From assembly GCF_014653155.1 (NCBI RefSeq), contig NZ_BNAF01000008.1, positions 1-64,000 of the forward strand: a stretch of 64,000 nucleotides of DNA, written 5' to 3'. Every line of letters begins with the position of its first letter. Within the stretch, counting starts at the first letter, position 1. A program made the position numbers and the translations under genes. The notes beneath the pieces were generated by a model. That model had not been told where the DNA came from. It saw nothing but the letters and a program-made list of their open reading frames with translations, and searched no databases. Shown one piece after another: positions 44,651 to 52,863 of the stretch. The stretch comes from Sphingobacterium griseoflavum (GTDB lineage Bacteria > Bacteroidota > Bacteroidia > Sphingobacteriales > Sphingobacteriaceae).

Positions 44651-45193
44651 GCATCCTTATTGGGCAGTGCATGGGCAAGTTCCTACAGACGCAACAAAAA
44701 TGATGCGACATTGCTGTTAATGATGGGCAGAAGCGATAGTGAGCGTGCTGCTGATGATCGCGTTACGCTAAAGCTGTTGTGTATTACGTGAAGAAGTGAA
44801 AAGGTTAAGATGTCATAAGGTTAAGATGTGATAAGGTGATGAAGTGACGTGCCAGCTCTTAAATAGTGAGCAGAAGCGATAGTGAGCGTGTGCCTGAAGA
44901 TCGCAATACTGTAGATAGCGAACGACAACTTTTTGATAAGGGAGAGCATGCAACGGAACTTTTGGGTCTCCTTGCAAGTGCTGGCTGGCAAAGAGCATGT
45001 TTGGCGGTTTTGAGGGCAGGGCAAGCATGGAATCATGTCGCCATCGCATCCAAAGCGATGGCGGCGTTATTCCGGCTTCGGCCAAACAGGGTGCTTTGCG
45101 CAGGAAGGGCCTGTGCGACAGAGCACCTCAAGGAGACCAAGGCTTTTGATCACTTTTGGCCTTCAAAAGTGATGCCCTGCCGCGACGAGCGGC
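44651..45193. repeat. Structured non-coding repeat, copy 1
   Basis: Homologous to 45251-45863. It begins GCATCCTT, then GGGCAGTGCATGGGCAAGT, includes octamer array 4, and ends in a structured part with three hairpins: an 8-bp stem GCCATCGC (45040-45047 with 45055-45062), a 15-bp bulged stem (45090-45127), and ATCACTTTT/AAAAGTGAT (45149-45173). Most substitutions between copies in the end part change the amino acid of the one long frame, so protein coding is unlikely. Confidence 0.8.
44788..44851 (+). repeat. Octamer array 4 (8 units)
   Basis: Eight in-phase 8-bp units: GTGAAGAA, GTGAAAAG, GTTAAGAT, GTCATAAG, GTTAAGAT, GTGATAAG, GTGATGAA, GTGACGTG. Same family as the rml arrays. No inverted array follows. 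Confidence 0.88.
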
Positions 45194-45250
45194 GAAAGGG
45201 ATTAAGGGAAGCTACCAAAGGATTGAACAGCAACCCCGCGGAAGCGACAT

Positions 45251-45863
45251 GCATCCTTGTGGGGCAGTGCATGGGCAAGTCTCTACAGACGCAACAAAAA
45301 TGATGCGACATTGCTGTTAATTATGGGCAGAAGCGATAGTGAGCGTACTGCTGATTTTCGCGTTATGCTAAAGCTATTGTGCCTTGAGTGGAGAAGTGAA
45401 AATGTGAAGAAGTGAAAAGGTTTAAATGTGATAAGGTGAAGAAGTGATAAGGTGAAGAGGTGAAAAGGTTAAGATGTCATAAGGTTAAGATGTGATATGG
45501 TGATAAAGTGACGTGCTGGCTATTAAATAGTCGGCAGAAGGGATAATAGTTTGCTGCTGATCATCGTAATCTGCATTACTGTAAGATAGCGAACGATTGC
45601 CGTTGATAAGGAAAAGCGTATAACGGAACTTTTAGGTCTCCTTGCCTGTGCTGGGTGGCAAAGAGGATGTTTGGGGGTTTTGAGGGAAGGGCTAGCATGG
45701 AATCATGTCGACATCGCATCCAAAGCGATGGCGGCGTTATTCCGGCTTCGGCCAAACAGGCTGCTTTGCGCAGGAGGGGCCTGTGCGACAGAGCACCTCA
45801 AGGAGACAAAGGCTTTTGATCACTTTTGGCCTTCAAAAGTGATGCCCTGCCGCGGCGAGCGGC
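45251..45863. repeat. Structured non-coding repeat, copy 2
   Basis: Second copy of the element at 44651-45193, offset by 600 bases at its left part and 660-670 bases at its right part; most of the extra length comes from a longer octamer array (16 units versus 8). The bulged stem (45750-45787) and the ATCACTTTT hairpin (45819-45843) are conserved. Confidence 0.8.
45388..45515 (+). repeat. Octamer array 5 (16 units)
   Basis: Sixteen 8-bp units with no slip, from GTGGAGAA to GTGACGTG, including the sub-series GTTAAGAT, GTCATAAG, GTTAAGAT also found in array 4. Confidence 0.9.
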
Positions 45864-45874
45864 TATTTAATATA

Positions 45875-45898
45875 AAAGGGCCGCCGAGGCGACCCTTT
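45875..45898. terminator. Terminator-like hairpin after copy 2
   Basis: AAAGGG and CCCTTT flank a G+C-rich centre that also pairs with one mismatch. The minus-strand reading ends in a short T-run, so it may stop transcription entering the repeats from the right. Confidence 0.35.
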
Positions 45899-46345
45899 CA
45901 CTGCTTATGAAAATTATGTTTCCCGGGGAGAGAAACGATAAGTCAAAATTACAAATAAAATTTGATCAACCTGTTATCCAATAAGAAAAATGTTGTAACA
46001 TTTATAATAGTTGTGGCGTTTTTCCTACAACACAATCGATTGTTCTTTTTTGTGTCTTTTTCACCTTTTATCCTGACTCAGGTAGTCAAGGCTATTCCAT
46101 CGACCTTTTTTGAGGTGCCATTTCGGCAAAATTGCCTCGAGCCCTTCTAAACTTGACAGCAAGCGTACCTAGACTTAAGTCTAGTTCTGCAGAAAGTGCT
46201 GGAAATCAGTTTTTTTAAAGTCTTTGGCCTTTCTGTACCCCTCAAAGGCTTGTAGTTGTTGGGTGTCGCGGTTATTTAACCCCTTCTGACCGCGGGTCGT
46301 TTGATGAGGGTAATTCCAGCAGTAAAAAATATTTTTTGTTTGGAG
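45899..46345. other. Non-coding stretch upstream of the wcaJ promoter
   Basis: No gene supported; a 62-codon open frame from 45962 has no recognisable features. The main item is the perfect 16-bp palindrome CTAGACTTAAGTCTAG at 46169-46184. Confidence 0.5.
46169..46184. promoter_or_regulatory. Perfect 16-bp palindrome, possible operator
   Basis: CTAGACTTAAGTCTAG is fully self-complementary and lies 162 bases upstream of the best promoter of cluster 2. Size and symmetry fit a dimeric repressor site; no such assignment can be made from sequence alone. Confidence 0.4.
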
Positions 46346-46375
46346 TTGACAGCTAAGATAAAAATACTATTTTTG
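46346..46375 (+). promoter_or_regulatory. Bacteroidota-type promoter of cluster 2
   Basis: TTG (46346-46348), 19 bases, then TATTTTTG (46368-46375) fits the -33/-7 consensus with typical spacing. It is the best complete promoter in the window. The wcaJ start is 657 bases downstream, so the transcript would have a very long leader. Confidence 0.55.
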
Positions 46376-46723
46376 TGGCCATTAACCTACACGGTCAATG
46401 CTACTGCTGAGCGGCCGTTTAAGAAAAGGAAAAACATGCGGATCGGACGACACTGATCATCAATAAATAGTTTAGTTCGATTTGTTACAATAGATACCAT
46501 GAAAAATATGATTTTCGTTACATTTTAACTGTGAAAAATACGGTTTTTATAAGATTTGTAGTCAATTAATATAAAATTAGCGATAATGTAGCATAATGTT
46601 TACAATTAATAGCTATATTTGGGTCTACAATTTACAGATTAACACCGAGTGGGGCAAAACCCGCGGATATTGTACGGCAAAATACATCAATCTAAGCTAA
46701 AAACTTGTAAAAAGGCTGTACTT

Positions 46724-46762
46724 ATGAAAATTTTGAACAAAATTAGTGTTTACGAAGACTAA
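46724..46762 (+). CDS. Possible 12-codon leader peptide upstream of wcaJ
   Basis: ATG at 46724 opens a 12-residue frame (MKILNKISVYED) ending in TAA. AAAAGG lies a few bases upstream as a possible ribosome site. It is inside the long leader between the cluster 2 promoter and wcaJ. So short a frame can occur by chance; it is listed because hairpins follow it. Confidence 0.2.
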   Translation: MKILNKISVYED

Positions 46763-46885
46763 AAATTGAAAAAAACAGAAAGCATTAGAATTAAATAGTC
46801 TTTTTGAAGAAGAAATCAAGAAAAAACAGCTTGTTCGTGTTAATTTCATATTAACCTAACATCAGGTTTTGGAAGATCCCATCTT

Positions 46886-46977
46886 ATGCATGAAAAAACA
46901 TGCATGGCTGTACCTCTTTTGCTTATTGTTTAATCAATACGAATGAAGATTCACTTATAGGAATGTCATTTCCTATA
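46886..46977 (+). promoter_or_regulatory. Leader hairpins before wcaJ
   Basis: Two perfect hairpins: ATGCATG/CATGCAT (46886-46892, 46899-46905, A6 loop) and TATAGGAA/TTCCTATA (46956-46963, 46970-46977, 6-base loop). The second is followed by a T-rich tract (TTCTTTTT) and could be an attenuator about 55 bases before wcaJ. Confidence 0.35.
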
Positions 46978-47032
46978 GCGTTCTTTTTAGTCTGAATAGG
47001 TAAATATGAAAACGAATTAATCTTGTAGAACT

Positions 47033-48451
47033 ATGCATAGATATGTCCAAAACCGCGTGCTGGCATTTTTAAAGATACTCCTTGTCATGACCGACATCGT
47101 ATGTTTGAATATTGCCTTCGTTGTTGCCTTCTCGTTGGTGACAGCCTATGGCCTTGTAGACGCCACAGAGGTAAAAAGTAGCAATTACTTCTCGCTATGG
47201 ATGATGTTCAACCTTATTGCTGTCGTTTCGGCGATGTTTTTCAAGCTGTATGCGGACAACACCATCGAGCGTTTGGAAAATGTTTTCCGCATGACGGCGC
47301 GTACCGTTGCCACGCTGCTGCTGATCTTCGGCGGCTGTACATTTATCGGCCACACGTTCTCCGGCATGCCTTATTTCTTAGGGGCCGTTTTCGCTACGGT
47401 GCTCTTCTACACGGCGGTGTCGCGCTTTCTGCTTACCTATGTATACACCGTGCTGCCGCGCCGCCTGAAATGGAGCAAGCGCGTGGCTTTGATCGGGCAC
47501 AACGATCACCTGGGGCCTCTTGTTGGAAGCTTTTCGCCCAACAACCCTTTCTACAGCGTGGATACCATCCAATATCACGACGCTATGGAGAAAGCCAGCA
47601 AAGACGAGAAGGTCGCGCAGTTCAAGCGTTACTTCGAGCAGGTATCCAAACTGGGTATCCACGATGTTTTTCTGGTCAGCACGCCAGATATGACCAGCTA
47701 CAGCAAAGAGCTGATCATGGCTGCCGACCACGAATGTGTGCAGCTCAACTTTGTGCCGGCTGTGACAGCCAGCATCAACTATGGCAACGAAGCCACTGAG
47801 CGCGTCACGATGCAGCTGCCGGTATTGCGCTCGCACGAGGAATCCCTGTCCACCATGGAAAACCGCATTAAGAAGCGCTTGGTGGATCTGTTTATCTCCA
47901 GTATGGTGATCGTCTTTATCCTAAGCTGGTTGGTGCCCATCATTGGGCTGATCATCAAGATACAGAGCCCCGGCCCAATTTTCTTCAAGCAGCCGCGCTC
48001 CGGACGCAACAACAAATCCTTCGGCTGTTACAAGTTCCGCAGCATGGTAATCAATAATGAGTCTGGCAACAAGCAGGCAACAAAAGGCGATAAACGTATC
48101 ACACCGATCGGTGCCTTTCTGCGCAAGACCAACCTCGACGAGTTTCCGCAGTTTATTAATGTCTTCTTGGGGCAGATGAGCGTCGTCGGGCCGCGTCCGC
48201 ACATGCTTTCGCACACCGAGCATTACAGCCAGCTCATCCAGCACTACATGGTGCGTCAGTTCGTGAAACCCGGCATTACCGGATGGGCGCAGGTCAATGG
48301 CTACCGCGGCGAAACAAAAGAACCGGAACTGATGGCCAAGCGCGTCGAATTTGATATCGAGTACATGAGCAACTGGTCGGCCATGCTGGATTTTAAGATC
48401 GTCTGCATGACTGCCATCAACATGGTTCGGGGAGAAAAGAACGCCTATTAA
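47033..48451 (+). CDS. wcaJ: Undecaprenyl-phosphate glucose (hexose) phosphotransferase, WcaJ-like
   Basis: A 472-aa polyisoprenyl-phosphate hexose-1-phosphate transferase. Four N-terminal helices (to about residue 130) and a CoA-binding-like central part precede a fifth hydrophobic segment near 290 and the catalytic domain: [28 protein letters not shown] with the Asp-Glu pair, [17 protein letters not shown] and [15 protein letters not shown]. It starts the lipid-linked repeat unit of cluster 2 by adding a hexose phosphate, usually glucose or galactose. A long leader with hairpins lies upstream. Cluster 1 has an unrelated initiator. Confidence 0.93.
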   Translation: MHRYVQNRVLAFLKILLVMTDIVCLNIAFVVAFSLVTAYGLVDATEVKSSNYFSLWMMFNLIAVVSAMFFKLYADNTIERLENVFRMTARTVATLLLIFGGCTFIGHTFSGMPYFLGAVFATVLFYTAVSRFLLTYVYTVLPRRLKWSKRVALIGHNDHLGPLVGSFSPNNPFYSVDTIQYHDAMEKASKDEKVAQFKRYFEQVSKLGIHDVFLVSTPDMTSYSKELIMAADHECVQLNFVPAVTASINYGNEATERVTMQLPVLRSHEESLSTMENRIKKRLVDLFISSMVIVFILSWLVPIIGLIIKIQSPGPIFFKQPRSGRNNKSFGCYKFRSMVINNESGNKQATKGDKRITPIGAFLRKTNLDEFPQFINVFLGQMSVVGPRPHMLSHTEHYSQLIQHYMVRQFVKPGITGWAQVNGYRGETKEPELMAKRVEFDIEYMSNWSAMLDFKIVCMTAINMVRGEKNAY

Positions 48452-48505
48452 CAAACGCGTATAGTAGAAATCCAGATAAATTTTAACACCTATTCAGAAG
48501 TAATT

Positions 48506-49246
48506 ATGAACATTAGATTTACTTATTTAGCGATGCTGATAAGCTTACTGACCTTCGCTGCCACCACCGAGGCAGTAGCAGGGGACGGGGAGCGCGACAG
48601 CATTCCGGAGTCGGCCTATGAGTACGGCTACCCCAATCCTTTCGCACTGGGCGTGCATGTGGGTACCACCGGTGTGGGGCTGCACATTTACCAACCGTTG
48701 GGCAACCACTTTGGTCTGCGCCTTGGTGGATCCTTTATGCCGTTCCGCACCAGCATCGTGGGCAACTATGGCAACCGCGATGTCCGCTCGGACGTATCGG
48801 CCAAAGCCAACAACGTGTCCCTGCTTGTCGGCTGGGCGCCATTTGCGCAGCAGCGCGGGTTTTTCCGCACGTTCAACATCCAGGTGGGGGGCGCTTATTT
48901 CTTTGACCTAAGCGGCAAATTGGAGTCGCGCTTGGTGGATGGCTATCAGTATGGCGACATCAATGTGCATCCCGATCGCGTCGGAACCATCACCACGCAT
49001 GTCAACTGGAAAGAGACCGTAAACCCCTATGCCGGAATCGGCTGGAGCAACATTGTGCTGGATAGCCGCTTTTCGGTAAGTATAGACCTGGGTGCCTACT
49101 ACCTGTCCAAACCAAGTGTCAGCATGGAAGCAACCGGCCTGTTGGAAGAAAACGTCAACAATGCACCGACGATCGAGAACAACATCCAGAATTACCGCTA
49201 TTTGCCGCGTGTAGAAGTTGGTTTTAGCTACAGGTTTTGGAAATAG
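48506..49246 (+). CDS. Outer-membrane beta-barrel protein in polysaccharide cluster 2
   Basis: A 246-aa exported protein (signal peptide TYLAMLISLLTFAATTEAVA). After residue 40 it consists of alternating hydrophobic strands typical of an 8- to 10-strand barrel (FALGVHVGTTGVGLHIYQPL, FGLRLGGSFMP, VSLLVGWAPF, FNIQVGGAYFF) and ends in YLPRVEVGFSYRFWK with a C-terminal aromatic, the usual insertion signal. It is 55 bases after wcaJ and 25 bases before the lipoprotein gene, G+C-rich like both. A surface or export accessory function is inferred; no specific family recognised. Confidence 0.75.
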   Translation: MNIRFTYLAMLISLLTFAATTEAVAGDGERDSIPESAYEYGYPNPFALGVHVGTTGVGLHIYQPLGNHFGLRLGGSFMPFRTSIVGNYGNRDVRSDVSAKANNVSLLVGWAPFAQQRGFFRTFNIQVGGAYFFDLSGKLESRLVDGYQYGDINVHPDRVGTITTHVNWKETVNPYAGIGWSNIVLDSRFSVSIDLGAYYLSKPSVSMEATGLLEENVNNAPTIENNIQNYRYLPRVEVGFSYRFWK

Positions 49247-49270
49247 GTAAACGTTAAAATTATTGTGATC

Positions 49271-50899
49271 ATGAAATTCAGAAAATTAGCGATATACAGC
49301 TTGGCCCTGGCGCTCGCAGGCAGTGCGGCGTCATGCGAAAGTCCGTTGAAGGACTTCAACCTGCAGATCAGTACCGAGGTCATCCAGCATTACGCTACCC
49401 TCCGTGTGGTGAACAGCAACAATGCATCCGTTGCCAACGCAACCGTGACGTTGGTATCGGGCGATACCCAAGATATTTACAATTTGGACGGCCGCAAGGA
49501 CTTCAAAATAACGGGCGACTTGGTATCCTTCGGTTTGGATCCGGCGCGTATGCCTACCGCAGCAAATCCGGTGCGTTTCCGCGTCGAGATCAGCGCTCCC
49601 GGCTACACCACACAAATCGTTCCCGTAGCAATTACCGACGCTTCGGCGGGTATTGAAACCATCGTCTTGACACAGCCGGCCAACTTGCCGGAAGGTGCCG
49701 AACAGATCGTGGAAAATGTACCGTTGACCAGCACCGGTGCTACGACAGCAGCCACCACCGTTGCCGTTGCTTCGGCTACCGAAGGGACAGCCGGAAACGT
49801 ACAGCTCACCATTCCTGCCGGTACACAGTTCTTAGATGCGCAGGGCAACACCTTGGTTGGTTCTTCCGTGCGCATCACCATCACTAGTGTGGATGCCAAC
49901 AACGACGAAGCCGTAGACCTATTGCCAGGGGGCAACCTCGTAGCGGATGAGGTGGTCGCCGAAGATGGCAGCACCACATCAGGAGCCTTTGCTTCGGCAG
50001 GCGTCGTGGACGTGAAAATGTTGGTTAATGGCGTTGCGGTCAAATCGTTTAGCCAGCCTATTGGTCTTTCCATGCCGTTGAATCCAAATTATGTGAGCCC
50101 CGCTACCGGCCAGGCCCTTACCACGGGACATGTGCTGCAGATCTTCAGCAATAGCGATAGCGACCGTGTTTGGACATTCGAAGAAAACAATGCCGTGGTT
50201 GGAACTGCCGCTACCGGCTTCCGTGCCAATTTCAGCATCGACCACTTGACGTTCTATATGGCGGGCGAGTTTGGCGAAGCCTGTGAGGCCGCGCGCAGCG
50301 TGGTGTTCTCGGGCGACTGGATGGCGAATGGCTCCACCTATCCGATCATCGTGGAAACCTGGTGGGGCGGCCGTGTGCTGACTACAACGGACTATTCCAT
50401 CAGTGCAAGCAACGCAACGATTGCGATCAACAATGTGCCGGCCGTCGGAACATCCATTGTGGTGAAAAGCGGTGCCGGTAATATTTTGGAGCAGGCTCCG
50501 CTGGGCGCTTGTGGTGCCGTGACCAACATGCGTTTGCCAAATCCAGGCGATGCAACCGGTACGGTTTCTACCTTGCAGCTGTATGTACGCTGTCCAGATG
50601 CCACATCCACCATCACCCTGTTGCCAACATTCCAACTGTACTACCGCGTGACGGGAACATCCGAATTCAAGTACCTCGGTGCGGTGGATAACGGGTTCTT
50701 GCGCACCACCTTGTTGAAAACAGACGGTACACAGTATGATTTCCGCGCTATTTGGAAAAGCCACGTGAAAACGGTAGGTGCCAAAACAATCCAGGCAGAC
50801 AACAGCGCAACGGTGGGCATCCAGCCGGGTGATATCATCGGCGAAAAAGCAGGTGCCACCAACTTGGCCATCTTGACCGAGGAATGTGGTAATCTGTAA
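49271..50899 (+). CDS. Large Ala/Thr-rich surface lipoprotein in cluster 2
   Basis: A 542-aa lipoprotein; the ATG at 49271 is preferred to a GTG two codons upstream. The lipobox ends at Cys22 (SAASC). The mature protein begins with an Ig/carboxypeptidase-regulatory-like region (LRVVNSNNASVANATVTLVSG), has a Thr/Ala-rich middle (about residues 150-250; VQLTIPAGTQFLDAQGNTLVG) and fibronectin-like strands with NMRLPNPGD near the end. Such architecture fits a cell-surface stalk or binding protein. Position between the barrel gene and the third CpsB suggests work in anchoring or exporting the polysaccharide. A terminator follows. Confidence 0.72.
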   Translation: MKFRKLAIYSLALALAGSAASCESPLKDFNLQISTEVIQHYATLRVVNSNNASVANATVTLVSGDTQDIYNLDGRKDFKITGDLVSFGLDPARMPTAANPVRFRVEISAPGYTTQIVPVAITDASAGIETIVLTQPANLPEGAEQIVENVPLTSTGATTAATTVAVASATEGTAGNVQLTIPAGTQFLDAQGNTLVGSSVRITITSVDANNDEAVDLLPGGNLVADEVVAEDGSTTSGAFASAGVVDVKMLVNGVAVKSFSQPIGLSMPLNPNYVSPATGQALTTGHVLQIFSNSDSDRVWTFEENNAVVGTAATGFRANFSIDHLTFYMAGEFGEACEAARSVVFSGDWMANGSTYPIIVETWWGGRVLTTTDYSISASNATIAINNVPAVGTSIVVKSGAGNILEQAPLGACGAVTNMRLPNPGDATGTVSTLQLYVRCPDATSTITLLPTFQLYYRVTGTSEFKYLGAVDNGFLRTTLLKTDGTQYDFRAIWKSHVKTVGAKTIQADNSATVGIQPGDIIGEKAGATNLAILTEECGNL

Positions 50900-50977
50900 C
50901 GAATACGAATAAAGAAAAACAAAACGCTCGTAGCCGAGCATGCAAGATCTCAAGTGTTAAGCTTGTAATTGTAGGGG

Positions 50978-51012
50978 AATATCCCGGCAGGTCGCTCCTG
51001 CCGGATATTTCT
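50978..51012 (+). terminator. Terminator-like hairpin after the lipoprotein gene
   Basis: CCCGGCAGG (50983-50991) and CCTGCCGG (50997-51004) pair with a single-base bulge; ATAT arms extend the stem, with loop TCGCT. It is followed by the T-rich ATATTTCTT. It lies 79 bases after the stop codon and would separate wcaJ-barrel-lipoprotein from the third CpsB gene. Confidence 0.6.
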
Positions 51013-51044
51013 TACAAACATCAAGTCCACCGCAGATCGAAAGG

Positions 51045-51190
51045 AAATGTAAACAGCGTCACCTGTGTTTACCTTGACCTGTGCATTATCAGGGAAATGC
51101 GAACAATGTCACGTTGTTTTCATCACCTTGTCAGTATTAAATACATCAACCGGCAGGTTTAGCGTGCGGTCAGAACAACGTCACCTCAAC
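51045..51190. repeat. Three degenerate repeats upstream of the third CpsB gene
   Basis: Around 51045, 51095 and 51170 the core AACAGCGTCACC, AACAATGTCACG and AACAACGTCACC recurs, preceded by AAATG in the first two. The first copy also has an inverted repeat GTAAACA/TGTTTAC. Spacing is 50 and 75 bases. These could be regulator-binding sites in the CpsB leader; no clear promoter was seen. Confidence 0.45.
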
Positions 51191-51220
51191 ATGCTGTCAT
51201 TTTGCAACTTGTAACAACAC

Positions 51221-51961
51221 ATGTTCCATATCTTCAACAAAAAACGCAACAATACCCTCGAATGGCTACAGGTCGATATGCATTCGCATATCCTGCCCGG
51301 CATAGACGACGGCTGCAAGACGGTTGAAGACAGCGTGGATTTACTGCAGCGCTTATCGGCATTGGGCTTAGATACCTTTTATTTTACGCCCCATATCTTT
51401 CAGGATATGTACCCCAATACGCCCGAGCGCATCGGCCAGGCCTTTCAAAGCCTACAGGCTGCTGCCACACCCTTGCTATTGGGGGGCTATGCAGCAGAAT
51501 ATATGGTAGATGGGCATTTTGACCAGCGCATGGAGAAGGACGATCAGCCTTTGGCCAGTCTTCCCGGCAAGCATGTGCTTATCGAGATGTCCTACATCCA
51601 GGAAAGCAAAAGCGTGGAAAAGAACATTTTCGATTTACAGATCAAAGGTTACCAGCCCATCTTGGCGCATCCGGAGCGTTATGTGTTTTATCACGAAAAC
51701 CCCAAAGCCATCGAGCGGTTTAAAGATCTGGGTTGCCTCCTGCAGCTCAATATCCTTTCCGTCTTCGGTTACTACGGTTCGCGCGAAAAAAAAGTAGCCA
51801 AATATCTTTTGGATAGGGGGCTCATTGACTTTGTCGGAACGGATGCACACCATGATCGGCACGTCCAGATGCTGGAACGCGGACTGAAAAAGGAGGATAT
51901 CAAACCTTACTTTAAAAAATGCAACCTAAAAAACCAGTCCTTGCTGCACTGTACAACATAA
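51221..51961 (+). CDS. CpsB/YwqE-type tyrosine-protein phosphatase, third copy
   Basis: A 246-aa PHP-fold phosphatase. All ligand motifs are intact: D19-M-H21-S-H23 with LPGIDDG, AAEYM, LIEMSY, LAHPERY and GTDAHHDRH. It should act on the Wzc-type kinase encoded two genes downstream. The wza-like frame can be opened at 51919 overlapping this gene, but its lipoprotein start lies at 52006, after the stop. Sequence is G+C-rich, unlike the second half of the following wza-like gene. Confidence 0.9.
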   Translation: MFHIFNKKRNNTLEWLQVDMHSHILPGIDDGCKTVEDSVDLLQRLSALGLDTFYFTPHIFQDMYPNTPERIGQAFQSLQAAATPLLLGGYAAEYMVDGHFDQRMEKDDQPLASLPGKHVLIEMSYIQESKSVEKNIFDLQIKGYQPILAHPERYVFYHENPKAIERFKDLGCLLQLNILSVFGYYGSREKKVAKYLLDRGLIDFVGTDAHHDRHVQMLERGLKKEDIKPYFKKCNLKNQSLLHCTT

Positions 51962-52005
51962 AGAAGCAAAAACTACAACTACAACTACAATACAAGTTTA
52001 ATCAC

Positions 52006-52815
52006 ATGAAAGAAACAATCCCTAACCCACCACAAGTACGCCTCACATGGCTGGCGCTTATCGCCTTGTTTTTTATGGCGAGTTGCGCCTCGGTAAAAAA
52101 TACTGTTTACTTTCAGGATCTACCCATAGATTCTGTGCGTGTTGTCAAAGAGGCCGCCGCATTTACTGAGCCTGTTATTCAGGCTGATGATATTCTGAGC
52201 GTCACGATTCAAACCATTGATCCAACAACAGCAGCAGTGGCCAATCAGGCTGTAGCTGTACAGGCCGTCGGCGCAAGTTCTGCAACTAGTTTGGGAAATC
52301 AACTAATTTCAGGGTTTCTAGTCGATAGAGATGGCTATATCCACATGGCGCTTATTGGTAAAGTTGATGTCAAGGGTTTAACTACTTACCAAGCTCGTGA
52401 ACGTATTACTAGCTTAGCGACACAGTATTATAAAGATCCTACGGTACAGGTTCGTTTTGCTAACTATAAAATCACCGTATTAGGCGAAGTTGCACGCCCG
52501 GCAACTTACACGGTGCCGAACGAAAAAGTATCGATATTGGATGCTTTGGGTATGGCGGGCGATTTGACGATCTATGGAAAACGAGAGAATGTTTTATTAG
52601 TACGTGAGCAGAATGGTGCAAAAGAGTTGATTCGTCTTAATCTAAATGATAGTAAACTGTTTCAGTCACCTCATTTTTATCTCCGCCAGAATGATGTGTT
52701 ATATGTAGAGCCAGGTAAAGCCAAAGCAGCTGCGAACAATGCTGCTCGGACGCAAACTTTCGCAATTATTGGGTCAGTTTTGTCATTATTAATCGTTGCT
52801 GTCACTCGACTGTAA
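52006..52815 (+). CDS. Wza-like polysaccharide export lipoprotein (cluster 2)
   Basis: A 269-aa OPX protein. The start at 52006 produces a lipoprotein signal ending at Cys27 (MASC); an upstream Met at 51919 would overlap the CpsB gene and bury the signal. The Poly_export domain has IQADDILSVTIQT, GYIHMALIGKVDVKG, and the SLBB part YKITVLGEVARPATYTVPNE, with GDLTIYGKRENVLLVREQNG nearly identical to the cluster 1 protein. Ends in a hydrophobic segment. Short CTACAA hexamer repeats precede the start. The first 40 or so codons are G+C-richer than the rest. wzc-like gene follows after 48 bases. Confidence 0.92.
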   Translation: MKETIPNPPQVRLTWLALIALFFMASCASVKNTVYFQDLPIDSVRVVKEAAAFTEPVIQADDILSVTIQTIDPTTAAVANQAVAVQAVGASSATSLGNQLISGFLVDRDGYIHMALIGKVDVKGLTTYQARERITSLATQYYKDPTVQVRFANYKITVLGEVARPATYTVPNEKVSILDALGMAGDLTIYGKRENVLLVREQNGAKELIRLNLNDSKLFQSPHFYLRQNDVLYVEPGKAKAAANNAARTQTFAIIGSVLSLLIVAVTRL

Positions 52816-52863
52816 AATAGGCAGTAGCAGCTTGGTGTCTTTACGTAGATTTTAATTTCAATA

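Noticed and set aside
44866-45303. 145-codon frame in the structured repeat
   Set aside because: The homologous frame in copy 2 is broken, most differences are non-synonymous, and the frame runs through hairpins.
45671-45910. 79-codon frame in repeat copy 2
   Set aside because: Same non-coding element as copy 1; it ends in a terminator-like hairpin and has no family match I recognise.
45962-46150. 62-codon hydrophobic frame upstream of the palindrome
   Set aside because: It could pass for a small membrane protein, but there is no ribosome site and composition is that of A+T-rich intergenic DNA.
49979-50953. 324-codon minus-strand frame
   Set aside because: It lies opposite the lipoprotein gene; the plus-strand protein has a proper signal peptide and domain-like structure, and the reverse frame is a G+C-codon shadow.
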